From assembly GCF_018122595.1 (NCBI RefSeq), contig NZ_JAGRQH010000007.1, positions 1 to 64,000 of the forward strand: a DNA stretch of 64,000 bases, in the 5' to 3' direction. Both the position numbers and the translations under genes were made by a program. The notes beneath the pieces were generated by a model, which saw only the letters and a list, made by a program, of their open reading frames with translations, had not been told where the DNA came from and did not search any database. Positions 10,626 through 19,839 of this stretch are shown here, piece after piece. How positions within the stretch are numbered: the first letter of the stretch is position 1; each line of letters opens with the position of its first letter. The DNA comes from Neokomagataea anthophila. Lineage in GTDB: Bacteria; Pseudomonadota; Alphaproteobacteria; Acetobacterales; Acetobacteraceae.

Positions 10626-12488
10626 TTAAGTAATTCGCCCAAAAAGACGCTCTATTTCTGTGCGCGTCAGTTTCAACCACGTTGGCCGACCATGCGAACA
10701 TGTGTTTGCACGTGGGGTTCGCTCCATCTCCCTCAATAAAGCATTCATTTCTTCTGGCTTCAAACGCCGCCCCGCACGAATACTGCCATGACACGCCATC
10801 CGCGCTAGAACTGCATCCAACTTCCGAGCAAAGGTCTCCGTCGTGGCCGCATCAAGATCGGGGTCCTGCGCCAATTCATCCGCGACATCTCTTAGCAATG
10901 CCACCATATCTGCCTTGCCCAAAAGAGCCGGTACTGCCCGTAACAACACACTCCCTGGCCCAAAGGCTTCCACCACCAAACCCAGTGCTTCCAAATCATC
11001 CACACGTGCCAACAAAGCATCTGCGTCACGCTGTGGCAAATCCACAACTTCGGGCAAAAGCAACGCCTGAGCCTTCAACGTTCCTTGCGCCTGCTGCTCC
11101 CGCAAACGCTCATGTGTCAAACGCTCATGCGCCGCATGCTGATCCACCAAAACCAAATCACCATCAGGCGCTACCGATAGAAGATACGTATCAAACACCT
11201 GAGCAACAGCAGCACCCAACGGAAAAGCAGCACCCTGCGCTGGCCCCTGCTCTCCCGCCAAAGGAACACGCGCAGCAGGCTCAAAATGGCGTTCCAACTC
11301 TGCAAACCCTGCTACAGGCTTCTCAGCAGAAGAGGGTCGCATACCCACCGGCATTTCTGCCTGTGCATCAGAACGCTCCGGCGTCTTCCAAGACGGCGCC
11401 ACATAAGACGCAGCCTCTGAAGTACGGGACGGATACACAATCGAAGAACGCCCTCCCAAACGCGCCTGTACACCACCCCCGCCAGAGCCATGCCCCAAGG
11501 CACGCCCTAAGCCCCCGATGATCAATGCTTTCACATCCGCTTCATCCGCGAACCGTAATTCGGTCTTTGCAGGGTGCACGTTGACGTCCAGTCGTTCCAA
11601 CGGCACCGTAATATTCAGCGCATGAACCGGAAAACGCCCCTGTGTAATCACTGGTCGATACGCCACACGGATGGCCGTACGCAGCATGGGGTCCGTTACC
11701 GGGCGACCGTTAACCTGAACAAACTGTCCTGCACCCGTCGCCCGTGTCCGCCCCGGCCCACACGCATAGCCCGATAAACGCAATACGCCGCGCTGCTCAT
11801 CCAACGGCAACAATAAATCCGATGGCGTATCCAAAACAGAGGCTGCACGCGCAAGAGGACTCTGCTCAGGCAGATCAAATAAAACACGGTCATCCAGCAA
11901 TACCCGCATGGCGCATTGTGGTGCACTTAATGCCAAACGTCGCATCACAGCTTCCGCATGGCCCGTCTCAACACGTGGGGATTTCAAAAACTTCCTACGG
12001 GCTGGCGTTGCAAAGAACAAATCCGTGACAACAATACGTGTACCCACGGGCCCCGATGCGGGCTCAGGCGGTGTAATAATGCCCCCCTCAACCCGCAAAC
12101 ACCACGCTGTCTCATCCCCAGCAACACGCGATGTCATCGCCAAACGCGCACTCGCACCGATAGACGGCAAGGCCTCCCCACGAAAACCCAGCGTCCGAAT
12201 TTGAACCAGCCGCTCATCCTGTAATTTGGACGTACAGTGCCGTTGAACCGCCAACTCCAAATCCTGCGGCGTCATACCGCAACCATCATCCGTGACATCA
12301 ATGCGGTCAACGCCGCCCCCGCGCAGAGCCACAACAATACGTCGTGCGCCTGCATCTAGAGCATTTTCAACAAGTTCTTTGAGAGCTGCGGCTGGGCGTT
12401 CAATCACCTCACCCGCAGCAATCAGATCAATGACATGACCTGATAAAGGCCGAATAATCGGCCGTTCACGCGCAGTAAAATCACTCAT
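10626..12488 (-). CDS. mutL: DNA mismatch repair protein MutL
   Basis: MutL (620 aa) couples MutS mismatch recognition to strand incision. The N-terminal GHKL ATPase carries ENALDAGA (41-48), DDGCGM (67-72) and GFRGEAL (101-107). A variable linker spans about 340-425. The C-terminal dimerisation domain contains DQHAAHERLTHE (449-460), which fits the DQHA(X)2E(X)4E endonuclease metal motif, plus ACHGSIRAG and CSHGRPT near the end. This MutL is therefore expected to nick DNA itself, in line with bacteria lacking MutH. ATG 12488 gives a standard N-terminus. Confidence 0.97.
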   Translation of the reverse strand: MSDFTARERPIIRPLSGHVIDLIAAGEVIERPAAALKELVENALDAGARRIVVALRGGGVDRIDVTDDGCGMTPQDLELAVQRHCTSKLQDERLVQIRTLGFRGEALPSIGASARLAMTSRVAGDETAWCLRVEGGIITPPEPASGPVGTRIVVTDLFFATPARRKFLKSPRVETGHAEAVMRRLALSAPQCAMRVLLDDRVLFDLPEQSPLARAASVLDTPSDLLLPLDEQRGVLRLSGYACGPGRTRATGAGQFVQVNGRPVTDPMLRTAIRVAYRPVITQGRFPVHALNITVPLERLDVNVHPAKTELRFADEADVKALIIGGLGRALGHGSGGGGVQARLGGRSSIVYPSRTSEAASYVAPSWKTPERSDAQAEMPVGMRPSSAEKPVAGFAELERHFEPAARVPLAGEQGPAQGAAFPLGAAVAQVFDTYLLSVAPDGDLVLVDQHAAHERLTHERLREQQAQGTLKAQALLLPEVVDLPQRDADALLARVDDLEALGLVVEAFGPGSVLLRAVPALLGKADMVALLRDVADELAQDPDLDAATTETFARKLDAVLARMACHGSIRAGRRLKPEEMNALLREMERTPRANTCSHGRPTWLKLTRTEIERLFGRIT

Positions 12489-12512
12489 ACAAAAATGCGC
12501 GCGCCTTCAACG

Positions 12513-13064
12513 TTAGAAAACGCCGAGAAAATGACCCGTTTTTTTCGTAACTGTTGGCGTCGCACCCGTCGTCGGCTTACGACCCAGCGCTGTGTTCTCA
12601 CGAATACGACGGTTCTCACCATCACCATCCACAACGCCACCAGCCTTACCGCCGGACCAGAACATCAGATTATCGACAAAACCTGCATCCGCATTGCCCA
12701 ACTCAGCATTATCAGCCGAATGAGATGCTTGCGTGGCTTGGTCCACCAATGCGGTCTGCCCAGCACTGTTTCCACCTGCAACTGGATGCAGCGCCGTATC
12801 CGGAGACAACGTCTCCAGCGCTTGCATACGCGGGCTTTCATCGGGACGATGGGCATCCGCTGCACCGGGAAGCTGCATCTTCTCTGATGGCGGCATGGAA
12901 AGCGGCGCACGCGTGGTCACGGTATACTCATCAGGCATAATGCGTTCCATGCCAAAAGCACGCGTCACATCATCCCCTGAACAACCGGAGAGCATCACCC
13001 CAAAAGAAGCAACGGCACCAATCTGGGCACATAAACGAACAGCGGGAATACGAAAAAAGCGCAT
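12513..13064 (-). CDS. DUF3035 lipoprotein downstream of lspA
   Basis: A 183-aa lipoprotein of the alphaproteobacterial DUF3035 family, function unknown. The signal peptide ends in a lipobox with Cys28 (MLSGC). The family signature PDEYTVTTRAPLSMPP follows about 25 residues later. The rest is low-complexity and polar. ATG 13064 was chosen over the upstream GTG 13088 because CAGGG lies 7 nt before it and it leaves a normal signal peptide. It follows ileS and lspA, an order common in alphaproteobacteria. That is neat because LspA would process this protein's own signal peptide. Confidence 0.82.
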   Translation of the reverse strand: MRFFRIPAVRLCAQIGAVASFGVMLSGCSGDDVTRAFGMERIMPDEYTVTTRAPLSMPPSEKMQLPGAADAHRPDESPRMQALETLSPDTALHPVAGGNSAGQTALVDQATQASHSADNAELGNADAGFVDNLMFWSGGKAGGVVDGDGENRRIRENTALGRKPTTGATPTVTKKTGHFLGVF

Positions 13065-13164
13065 GGTCAGACCCTGAAAGGCGATCACAATTCAGATACT
13101 CCTACCGTCCCAAGCCTTGAGGGGCAAGCTATGAGACACATTTGCATAAATGTTCTACTCCGCT

Positions 13165-13656
13165 TTACGGCGCAGAACGCTGCCTCTCGGACAAAAAACT
13201 ATCCAACATCCACACAGCCACACCGCAAACAATGGCCGAATCCGCAATGTTAAACACATACCATGACCAGCCAAAAGCATGGGCATGCAAGAAATCAACC
13301 ACCGCACCGAAACGGACCCGGTCAATCACATTGCCCAATGCACCACCAGCAATCGCCCCTGCCGCGGCGGCCACAAGCGGGCGCGATGTCCGCGCCATAC
13401 ACACTAGAAGCAAAACAACAGCCGCCAGAGAAACAGCCTCAAAAATCAACGGCCCTTTACTGCCCAACCCACCAAACATGCCAAACGTCACAGCATGATT
13501 CCACACCATGGTGAAATTCAAGAAGGGCAACACTTCGACTGAACCACGCGCCGGCAGATCATAGCCATAGAGAATCCAATTCTTGCTCAGTTGATCTGCA
13601 ACCAGGACAAAAACCAGAAGCAACACACCCAAAACTATCCGACCTGACCGACCCAT
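13165..13656 (-). CDS. lspA: Lipoprotein signal peptidase (signal peptidase II)
   Basis: LspA (163 aa) is an inner-membrane aspartyl protease that removes signal peptides from prolipoproteins. Four membrane segments are visible. The conserved motifs are VLVADQLSKNW near the N-terminus and the catalytic regions GNVIDRVRFGAVVDFLH and WYVFNIADSAIVCG, each with its Asp. ATG 13656 gives the usual length and start. The frame stays open upstream to 13854 and would add about 66 residues including another hydrophobic segment, but no clear ribosome-binding site supports a longer form. It lies downstream of ileS. Confidence 0.88.
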   Translation of the reverse strand: MGRSGRIVLGVLLLVFVLVADQLSKNWILYGYDLPARGSVEVLPFLNFTMVWNHAVTFGMFGGLGSKGPLIFEAVSLAAVVLLLVCMARTSRPLVAAAAGAIAGGALGNVIDRVRFGAVVDFLHAHAFGWSWYVFNIADSAIVCGVAVWMLDSFLSERQRSAP

Positions 13657-13823
13657 GCTCAACAAACGCTTAAACCCTCGAACTAAAAAGATACTCAAGA
13701 CACCCAGTACAATCGCGCCCGCAACATAATTTCCCACTTCCGTCATCAGAAGGAGGCGCAATAATGCAAGCACAAACCCGCCAATAAAATTGGCAAGATC
13801 CTCTACTGCGTGTCCCACACCCC

Positions 13824-16658
13824 TTAAGCCACAACACTCACACAACGACGGCAAAGCGCTGAATGCTCTTCGTGTTCACCCACTTCTGGCAAAACCTTCC
13901 AGCAACGGGCACATTTTTCACCAGCAGCACGCTCCACCTTTGGTGCAGCATGCTCTGCTTCTGCGTCTGTCAGTGTAACCTGAGACGCAATCAGCAACTC
14001 CGCCCAATCCAGTGACGTATCACCAAACCGCGCACGCTCTTCTGCTGTTAATGGCAGTGTCACTTGCGCTTCCAAAGAAGACCCAATCACACCATCACGA
14101 CGCGCCGTCTCCAACTCTGTCGTCACAACGCGGCGATACGCACGGATATGATCCCATGCTTCCCCAAGCGCTGCATCATGCCATTCTGCTTTTGGCTCAA
14201 AGAAGCCTTCTAAATGGATGCTGCTTTCTTCACCAAACCGTGCCTGCCACGCTTCTTCCGCCGTAAAGACAAGCACAGGCGCTAACCATGTGCAGAGCGA
14301 ACGATGCAGCACATCCAACACCGTACGCACAGCACGGCGCGTCGGGTCGGACGGCGCATCACAATACAGCGCATCCTTACGAATATCGAAGTAGAACGCG
14401 GACAAATCAGTGGTGCAGAAACCATGCAGCGCCGGATACACACCAACCCATTGATGCGTCTCCACCGCACGCGCAATCAACCCATGCAGTTCAGACAAAC
14501 GATGCAGGATATAACGCTCCAAAGGCGGCAATTCAGCATAAGGAACGACTTCTTCCTCAACGAAACCTTCCAGTGCACCCAGTAACCAACGCAACGTATT
14601 ACGCAGGCGGCGATACAACTCGCCCTGCTGCTTCAGAATGTCATTACCGATACGCAGATCTTCGTTCGTGTCTGAGTTCAAAATCCACAGACGCAGAATA
14701 TCTGCCCCCAATGAACCCCAAACATCAGCAGGCGCCACGACATTGCCCAAAGACTTGGACATTTTGCGCCCCTGCTCATCCAGCACGAAGCCATTGGTCA
14801 CAACAGCTTTGTACGGAGAAACACCACGCGTCCCAACACCTTCCAGCAAGGAAGACTGGAACCAACCACGATGCTGATCAGACCCTTCAAGATACAAATC
14901 AGCCGGAACATTCATGTTCTCTTGGCCTTCGATGAAGGTATGACTTGAGCCAGACTCAAACCACACATCCACAATATCAAAGACCTGCTCGTAATCCGCC
15001 GGATCACGCCCTTCCCCAAGGAACTGGGCCGGATCAGCTTCATACCAAACATCTGCCCCCTTTTCCTTGAAGGCTTCGACGATACGCGCCATCACAGCCG
15101 GGTCCCGCAGCACTTCACCCGTCCGCTTTTCGACGAATACGGCAATCGGCACGCCCCAAGCACGTTGACGAGAAATACACCAGTCCGGACGCTGCTCCAC
15201 CATAGACGTCAAACGACGGCGTGCGGATTCCGGCACAAAAGTCACATCATCCAGCGCTTTAAGCGCCTTATCCCGCAGCTTCTGCTCACCATCCATGGCA
15301 ATAAACCATTGTGGCGTCGCACGGTAAATAACCGGCGCTTTTGAACGCCATGAATGCGGGTAAGAATGCAGCACCTTACTACGCGCCATCAGCCCCGTTG
15401 CGGCCCCGCCAGCACGCTCAGCCTCATCACGCACATCATCGAGCAAAGCACAGACCGGGTCAGACGCCTTAAACACATGCGTTCCCGCCAAATGCGGCAC
15501 CCAAGCCGCATAACGACCATCATCCAGCACCAATTCCGGCACTTCAATCCCATGAGCACGGCTGACAATAAAGTCATCCACACCATGCGATGGCGCCGTA
15601 TGCACCAGACCCGTACCGGCATCCGTCGTGACGAAATCTGCAGAGAGCAAAGGGACATCATGCTCATAACCACGGCCACGCCATGGATGAGCGCAGACCA
15701 CACCGTCCAACGCACTGCCCGGCAGGGTGTACAGCACATGATGCGCTGCAATACCGACCTGCTGGCAGAACCCTTCCGCCAAATCTTCCGCGACGAGAAG
15801 CTTCGCACCTACTGGCACCTTGCTGCCTTCAGCCGTCTCATCAACCCGCACCACAACATAAGTGATTTCGGGGCCAAACGTAATGGCGCGGTTTGCCGGC
15901 ATGGTCCAAGGCGTGGTCGTCCAGATCACGGCAGACACATCAGCCAGCGCCTTACCCGGCGTCGTATCTTTAACAACAGGGAACGCCACATGAATCGTGG
16001 TGGATTCAATATCGTGATATTCGATTTCTGCTTCTGCCAGAGCCGTTTTTTCAACCGGGCTCCACATCACAGGGCGCAGACCACGGTACAAACCGCCATT
16101 CAGCAGAAAACGGCCAATTTCCTGAACAATCTTCGCTTCTGACTCAAAATCCATCGTGACGTAACGATGAGCCCATTCCGCCTGAACACCAAGGCGCTTA
16201 AAGTCGTCTGCCTGCTTCGCCACCCATTGCGCCGCATACTCACGGCACTCTGCACGGAATTGCAAAAGCGGCACTTCGTCCTTGTTCTTACCTGCCTTTC
16301 GGTACTGTTCCTCAATCCGCCATTCAATCGGCAGACCATGACAGTCCCAACCCGGCTGATACCGCACAGCATAACCCGACATACGATGCGCACGGTTCAC
16401 CACGTCTTTCATGACCTTATTCAGGGCATGACCGATATGAATGTGACCATTCGCATAGGGAGGGCCATCATGCAGCGTAAAAACCGGGCGCCCTGTCTCT
16501 GCCGCTCTAATCTGTCCGTCCAGATCTATCGCATCCCAGCGCTCCAATGTTGCTGGCTCGCGCTTCGGAAGGCCACCACGCATTGGGAAAGCGGTGCGTG
16601 GCAAAAACACAGTCTGGCGATAGCGTTCCTGTTGTTCTTTAAAACTGGCGTCGGACAT
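13824..16658 (-). CDS. ileS: Isoleucyl-tRNA synthetase
   Basis: IleS (944 aa) charges tRNA-Ile and edits misacylated valine. Class I motifs are present: HIHIGH in PYANGHIHIGHALNKVMKD near residue 70, and KMSKS in GRKMSKSLGNVV near 610. The editing (CP1) domain contains WTTTPWTMPANRA. The C-terminal zinc finger has four cysteines (CARCW...CRRC). Length fits the bacterial type. ileS heads a unit with lspA and the DUF3035 gene. Confidence 0.97.
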   Translation of the reverse strand: MSDASFKEQQERYRQTVFLPRTAFPMRGGLPKREPATLERWDAIDLDGQIRAAETGRPVFTLHDGPPYANGHIHIGHALNKVMKDVVNRAHRMSGYAVRYQPGWDCHGLPIEWRIEEQYRKAGKNKDEVPLLQFRAECREYAAQWVAKQADDFKRLGVQAEWAHRYVTMDFESEAKIVQEIGRFLLNGGLYRGLRPVMWSPVEKTALAEAEIEYHDIESTTIHVAFPVVKDTTPGKALADVSAVIWTTTPWTMPANRAITFGPEITYVVVRVDETAEGSKVPVGAKLLVAEDLAEGFCQQVGIAAHHVLYTLPGSALDGVVCAHPWRGRGYEHDVPLLSADFVTTDAGTGLVHTAPSHGVDDFIVSRAHGIEVPELVLDDGRYAAWVPHLAGTHVFKASDPVCALLDDVRDEAERAGGAATGLMARSKVLHSYPHSWRSKAPVIYRATPQWFIAMDGEQKLRDKALKALDDVTFVPESARRRLTSMVEQRPDWCISRQRAWGVPIAVFVEKRTGEVLRDPAVMARIVEAFKEKGADVWYEADPAQFLGEGRDPADYEQVFDIVDVWFESGSSHTFIEGQENMNVPADLYLEGSDQHRGWFQSSLLEGVGTRGVSPYKAVVTNGFVLDEQGRKMSKSLGNVVAPADVWGSLGADILRLWILNSDTNEDLRIGNDILKQQGELYRRLRNTLRWLLGALEGFVEEEVVPYAELPPLERYILHRLSELHGLIARAVETHQWVGVYPALHGFCTTDLSAFYFDIRKDALYCDAPSDPTRRAVRTVLDVLHRSLCTWLAPVLVFTAEEAWQARFGEESSIHLEGFFEPKAEWHDAALGEAWDHIRAYRRVVTTELETARRDGVIGSSLEAQVTLPLTAEERARFGDTSLDWAELLIASQVTLTDAEAEHAAPKVERAAGEKCARCWKVLPEVGEHEEHSALCRRCVSVVA

Positions 16659-16788
16659 GGAAAAAACGGCCTCGTTTGGTCAGGCATAAAAGCAAATGTG
16701 TTTCATATGGAGAGCGAGAGGCAATGTGGTCAAGTCCACTCTCCCCCCTCAGCGCCCTTATGCCTTACTAAATCACCGTTTTCTGAAG

Positions 16789-17508
16789 TTATTCCGCCAA
16801 GCGGCGAAGCAAATTCTGCGCCTCTTTATGCTGGCTTAATTGCTGAAGAATAGCGCGCATCGCTTCTCGAATATCAGGCGTGGCCTCAGATAATGCCCTC
16901 CCCCACCACTGAAAAGCATCATGAAAAGCACCACGCTCCGCCAAAAGCACCGCATAATTATGCTGCCCCCGGTAATCCCCCTGCTCGGCCGAGCGCAAAT
17001 ACCACGCTTCCGCGGCAGCACGATTAGGCGAACACCCCCACCCTTCTTCCAAACAACGCGCCACCAAATTCATAGACTTCGCATGTCCACGCCGCGCCGC
17101 TTGCTCAAATAAGATAAACGCCCGTGCACGATCTTGCGGTACACCGCGCCCACGCAGCACCATATTCGCCAGATTATACCGCGCCCAATCATCGCCCAGC
17201 ATTACTGCCGCTTCATACGCCCGCGCCGCGGCCGGCCAGTCCACTTCGCCACCCCAGCCACGCTCTAGGCAACGCCCCAGCATATTCAACGCAGGTGGAA
17301 ACTGCGCTTCAGCAGCAATGCGGAACCAGTCTCGTGCGCCAATTAAATCTGGCGCCTGCCCTGCCTCTGGATCACTATCCAGCAAGATCTGCCCCCATAA
17401 CGTTTGAGCAGCGACATCGCCGCGCGCAGCATCCTGACGAATCTTAAATCTTTTTTCATAACAAAGTTTTTCAGAATGCGTGTCGGCAGGGCAACAGAGG
17501 TGTGACAT
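16789..17508 (-). CDS. Sel1-repeat (TPR-like) protein
   Basis: About 239 aa with several Sel1-like repeats of roughly 36 residues, seen as AAQTLWGQILL, PALNMLGRCLERGWGG, WARYNLANMVLRGRGVPQD, KSMNLVARCLEEGWG and RGQHNYAVLLAERG. Such alpha-solenoids act as protein-binding scaffolds; the partner is unknown. No signal peptide is evident. The start is uncertain: the frame opens at 17523, but ATG 17508 is used here because 17523 lies inside a probable Fur box. It is divergent from the TonB receptor gene. Confidence 0.75.
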   Translation of the reverse strand: MSHLCCPADTHSEKLCYEKRFKIRQDAARGDVAAQTLWGQILLDSDPEAGQAPDLIGARDWFRIAAEAQFPPALNMLGRCLERGWGGEVDWPAAARAYEAAVMLGDDWARYNLANMVLRGRGVPQDRARAFILFEQAARRGHAKSMNLVARCLEEGWGCSPNRAAAEAWYLRSAEQGDYRGQHNYAVLLAERGAFHDAFQWWGRALSEATPDIREAMRAILQQLSQHKEAQNLLRRLAE

Positions 17509-17513
17509 CCGTA

Positions 17514-17532
17514 TTGCAAACAATTCTCATTA
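17514..17532. promoter_or_regulatory. Probable Fur box upstream of the TonB receptor
   Basis: Read on the minus strand the site is close to AATGAGAATTGTTTGCAAT, which resembles common Fur-box variants of the form AATGAGAATnATTTGCAT. It sits about 45 bp before the receptor start at 17577. A fur gene is present at 44603-45136. Identified by eye; binding is inferred. Confidence 0.5.
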
Positions 17533-17576
17533 CCTATAGCGAGTTGTTGCGATTTATTATCACATACAGGTTATTT

Positions 17577-19823
17577 ATGACTACATCTTCAACATGTAAC
17601 GATTCGTCGCCTTTCGCGCCGTCACATCGTAGCCCGACGCTCGGCCTTGTTCTGGCAGGCGCCTGCCTTCTTCCACGCATGGCATTGGCAGACACCACAG
17701 AGACCGACAAACAACACCATCACCCCCACCATCATGGTCAAGAAGATCATAATGACCTGACCGAGCGCGATGGCCGCGACAGCACCAGCGTCGAAAACCT
17801 TCAGGTCATCGGCCACGCGCATGACTATCAGGAACTGCAACCGCACCTCGATCGTATCCGCACCTCACTGATCAACACGCCTCAAACGATCATTGAAGTG
17901 CCCAAGCAGGTCATGGCAGACCAAAACACCGTTAGCATGGCGCAGGTCCTGCAAACGGTTCCGGGTGTGTCCATTGCAGCAGGTGAAGGCGCGCAACAGG
18001 GCGATAATCTCTCCATTCGCGGCTTTAATGCTCAGAACGATTTCTACCGTGATGGCATGCTGGATTTCGGCAGCTATTATCGTGACCCGTTCGACCTTGA
18101 AACAGTCGAAGTCCTCAAAGGCCCATCAGGTGCACTGTTTGGTCGTGGTTCCACCGGCGGCGTCATTAACGAAGTCACCAAACGTGCTGACATGATGTCT
18201 CGCACCGAAGGCAGTATCTCCTTCGGCACCGACGGCACACAACGTGCAACCGCTGATGTCAGCCGCAACTGGAACGTTCTGGGCGGTACCGCTTTCCGTA
18301 TCAACGCGATGGCAAACCAGTCCAACACAGCAGGTGTTGGTTATGAACACCCGCGCCGCTACGGCATTGCTCCGTCACTCGCCTTTGGCCTGAACACCAG
18401 CACACGCCTGCATATCGATGAATTCTGGCAGCAGAATTATGATTCTCAGTCCTACGGCCTCCCTTGGCTGAACGGCTCCCCTGCTCCAGTCAAACGCAGT
18501 AACTATTACGGTTACCAAGGCGATTATCAAAAAGCAGATGTCAGCATCTCAACGATCCGCCTTGAGCATGATCTAAGCCAGAACATCACGATCCATGATC
18601 AGTTCCGGTACTCTTACTATCAACCCCGCCAACGTGCGACCGAAGCCGAAATCCTCGGTTACACACCGTATGTTGACGTCGTTCCGGCAGGCACACCACT
18701 GTCATCCATCCAAGTCTCGCGTAACGTGCTGGCTCTGTCAGGTGAATCCAGCCTGATTGATAACCAAACCGAACTCGCTGCAACCTTCCATACCGGTGCC
18801 ATCAAACATGAACTGATGGCCGGCATGGAAGAGCAACGCCAAATGGCCGACATTACGCGCTATAACTACCTGCCGCGCAGCAAAACATCACTGCTCACCC
18901 CAGCAGATGACGTCGCCGTTCCTATGGCGCCAACATTACGCGCCGTCTCTGGTGCCGTCTCAACCGATTATGCGCCCTACATCAATGACCAAATCAGCTG
19001 GAAGAAATTCCAGATCCTCGGCGCTTATCGCTTTGACGATTACACGACCAACTACCACGAAAACCTCACACGCGTGAACGTTGGCCGTACAGATAAGCGC
19101 TCCACATTCCGTACCGCTTTTGTGTACACACCAACGGATAACAGCTCCGTTTACTTCTCCTACGGCACATCTTTTGACCCGTCTGGTGAGAACGTTGCTC
19201 TGACAGCTTCCACAGCAACATTGCAACCACAGCTGTCATACACCTACGAGCTAGGCTCAAAATGGAACGTACATGGCCTGTCTATCAGCGGTGCCCTGTA
19301 TAAAATCCTGATGGACAACGTCCGTGAAACCAACCCGAACGATGCCACCAGCATGATCAATGCCGGTACCTATCGTTCACAAGGTTTCGAACTTTCCTTG
19401 GCTGGCCACATCACCAAGCAACTCAGCGTCTTCGGCGGTTACGCTTATGATGATGCAACAGTCATCAAGTCACCGAGCCCATTGGAACTCGGCAACCAGC
19501 CGCCTAATGCTCCAAAGCACACGCTCTCCATGTGGTCAGAATACCGCTTTAATAGCATTCCGCTGGAACTCGGCGCTGGCGTAAACTACTCTTCCAGCCG
19601 TACAGCAAGCTCTTACCCGGTCTCAGGCACCACGATCCTTGAGCGTGCGCCCGGTTACGTAACCGCACAGATCATGGCGAAATACCGTATCAATCAGCAC
19701 CTCACCGCACAGGCGAACCTGACAAACATCTCAAATGAGTTGTATTATGCTGGGCTTCACCCAACGCATATCGTCGTCGGTCCGGGCCGCGCTGCCCTGT
19801 TCTCTTTGAGCGCACATTACTGA
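17577..19823 (+). CDS. TonB-dependent receptor with His-rich N-terminus, siderophore type
   Basis: A 748-aa outer-membrane receptor importing a ligand, probably ferric siderophore, with TonB energy. The signal peptide ends near ALA (residue 38). A histidine cluster follows (QHHHPHHHG, about residues 46-54). The plug domain contains PKQVMADQNTVSMAQVLQTV, LSIRGFNAQNDFYRDGM and VEVLKGPSGALFGRGSTGG. A 22-strand barrel ends in the aromatic-terminal ALFSLSAHY. ATG 17577 (CAGG 8 nt upstream) is preferred over the longer frame from 17502. It is followed 16 bp later by a PKHD hydroxylase gene and has a likely Fur box. The exact ligand cannot be told from sequence. Confidence 0.9.
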   Translation: MTTSSTCNDSSPFAPSHRSPTLGLVLAGACLLPRMALADTTETDKQHHHPHHHGQEDHNDLTERDGRDSTSVENLQVIGHAHDYQELQPHLDRIRTSLINTPQTIIEVPKQVMADQNTVSMAQVLQTVPGVSIAAGEGAQQGDNLSIRGFNAQNDFYRDGMLDFGSYYRDPFDLETVEVLKGPSGALFGRGSTGGVINEVTKRADMMSRTEGSISFGTDGTQRATADVSRNWNVLGGTAFRINAMANQSNTAGVGYEHPRRYGIAPSLAFGLNTSTRLHIDEFWQQNYDSQSYGLPWLNGSPAPVKRSNYYGYQGDYQKADVSISTIRLEHDLSQNITIHDQFRYSYYQPRQRATEAEILGYTPYVDVVPAGTPLSSIQVSRNVLALSGESSLIDNQTELAATFHTGAIKHELMAGMEEQRQMADITRYNYLPRSKTSLLTPADDVAVPMAPTLRAVSGAVSTDYAPYINDQISWKKFQILGAYRFDDYTTNYHENLTRVNVGRTDKRSTFRTAFVYTPTDNSSVYFSYGTSFDPSGENVALTASTATLQPQLSYTYELGSKWNVHGLSISGALYKILMDNVRETNPNDATSMINAGTYRSQGFELSLAGHITKQLSVFGGYAYDDATVIKSPSPLELGNQPPNAPKHTLSMWSEYRFNSIPLELGAGVNYSSSRTASSYPVSGTTILERAPGYVTAQIMAKYRINQHLTAQANLTNISNELYYAGLHPTHIVVGPGRAALFSLSAHY

Positions 19824-19839
19824 TCAGGAGCCCTGTTTC

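Noticed and set aside
10682-11521. A 279-codon frame antisense to mutL
   Set aside because: It is rich in Pro, His and Ala as expected from reading the opposite strand of a coding sequence, and mutL itself is certain.
15354-16142. A 262-codon frame antisense to ileS
   Set aside because: It is Arg-, His- and Thr-rich without any domain, and lies wholly within a certain gene.
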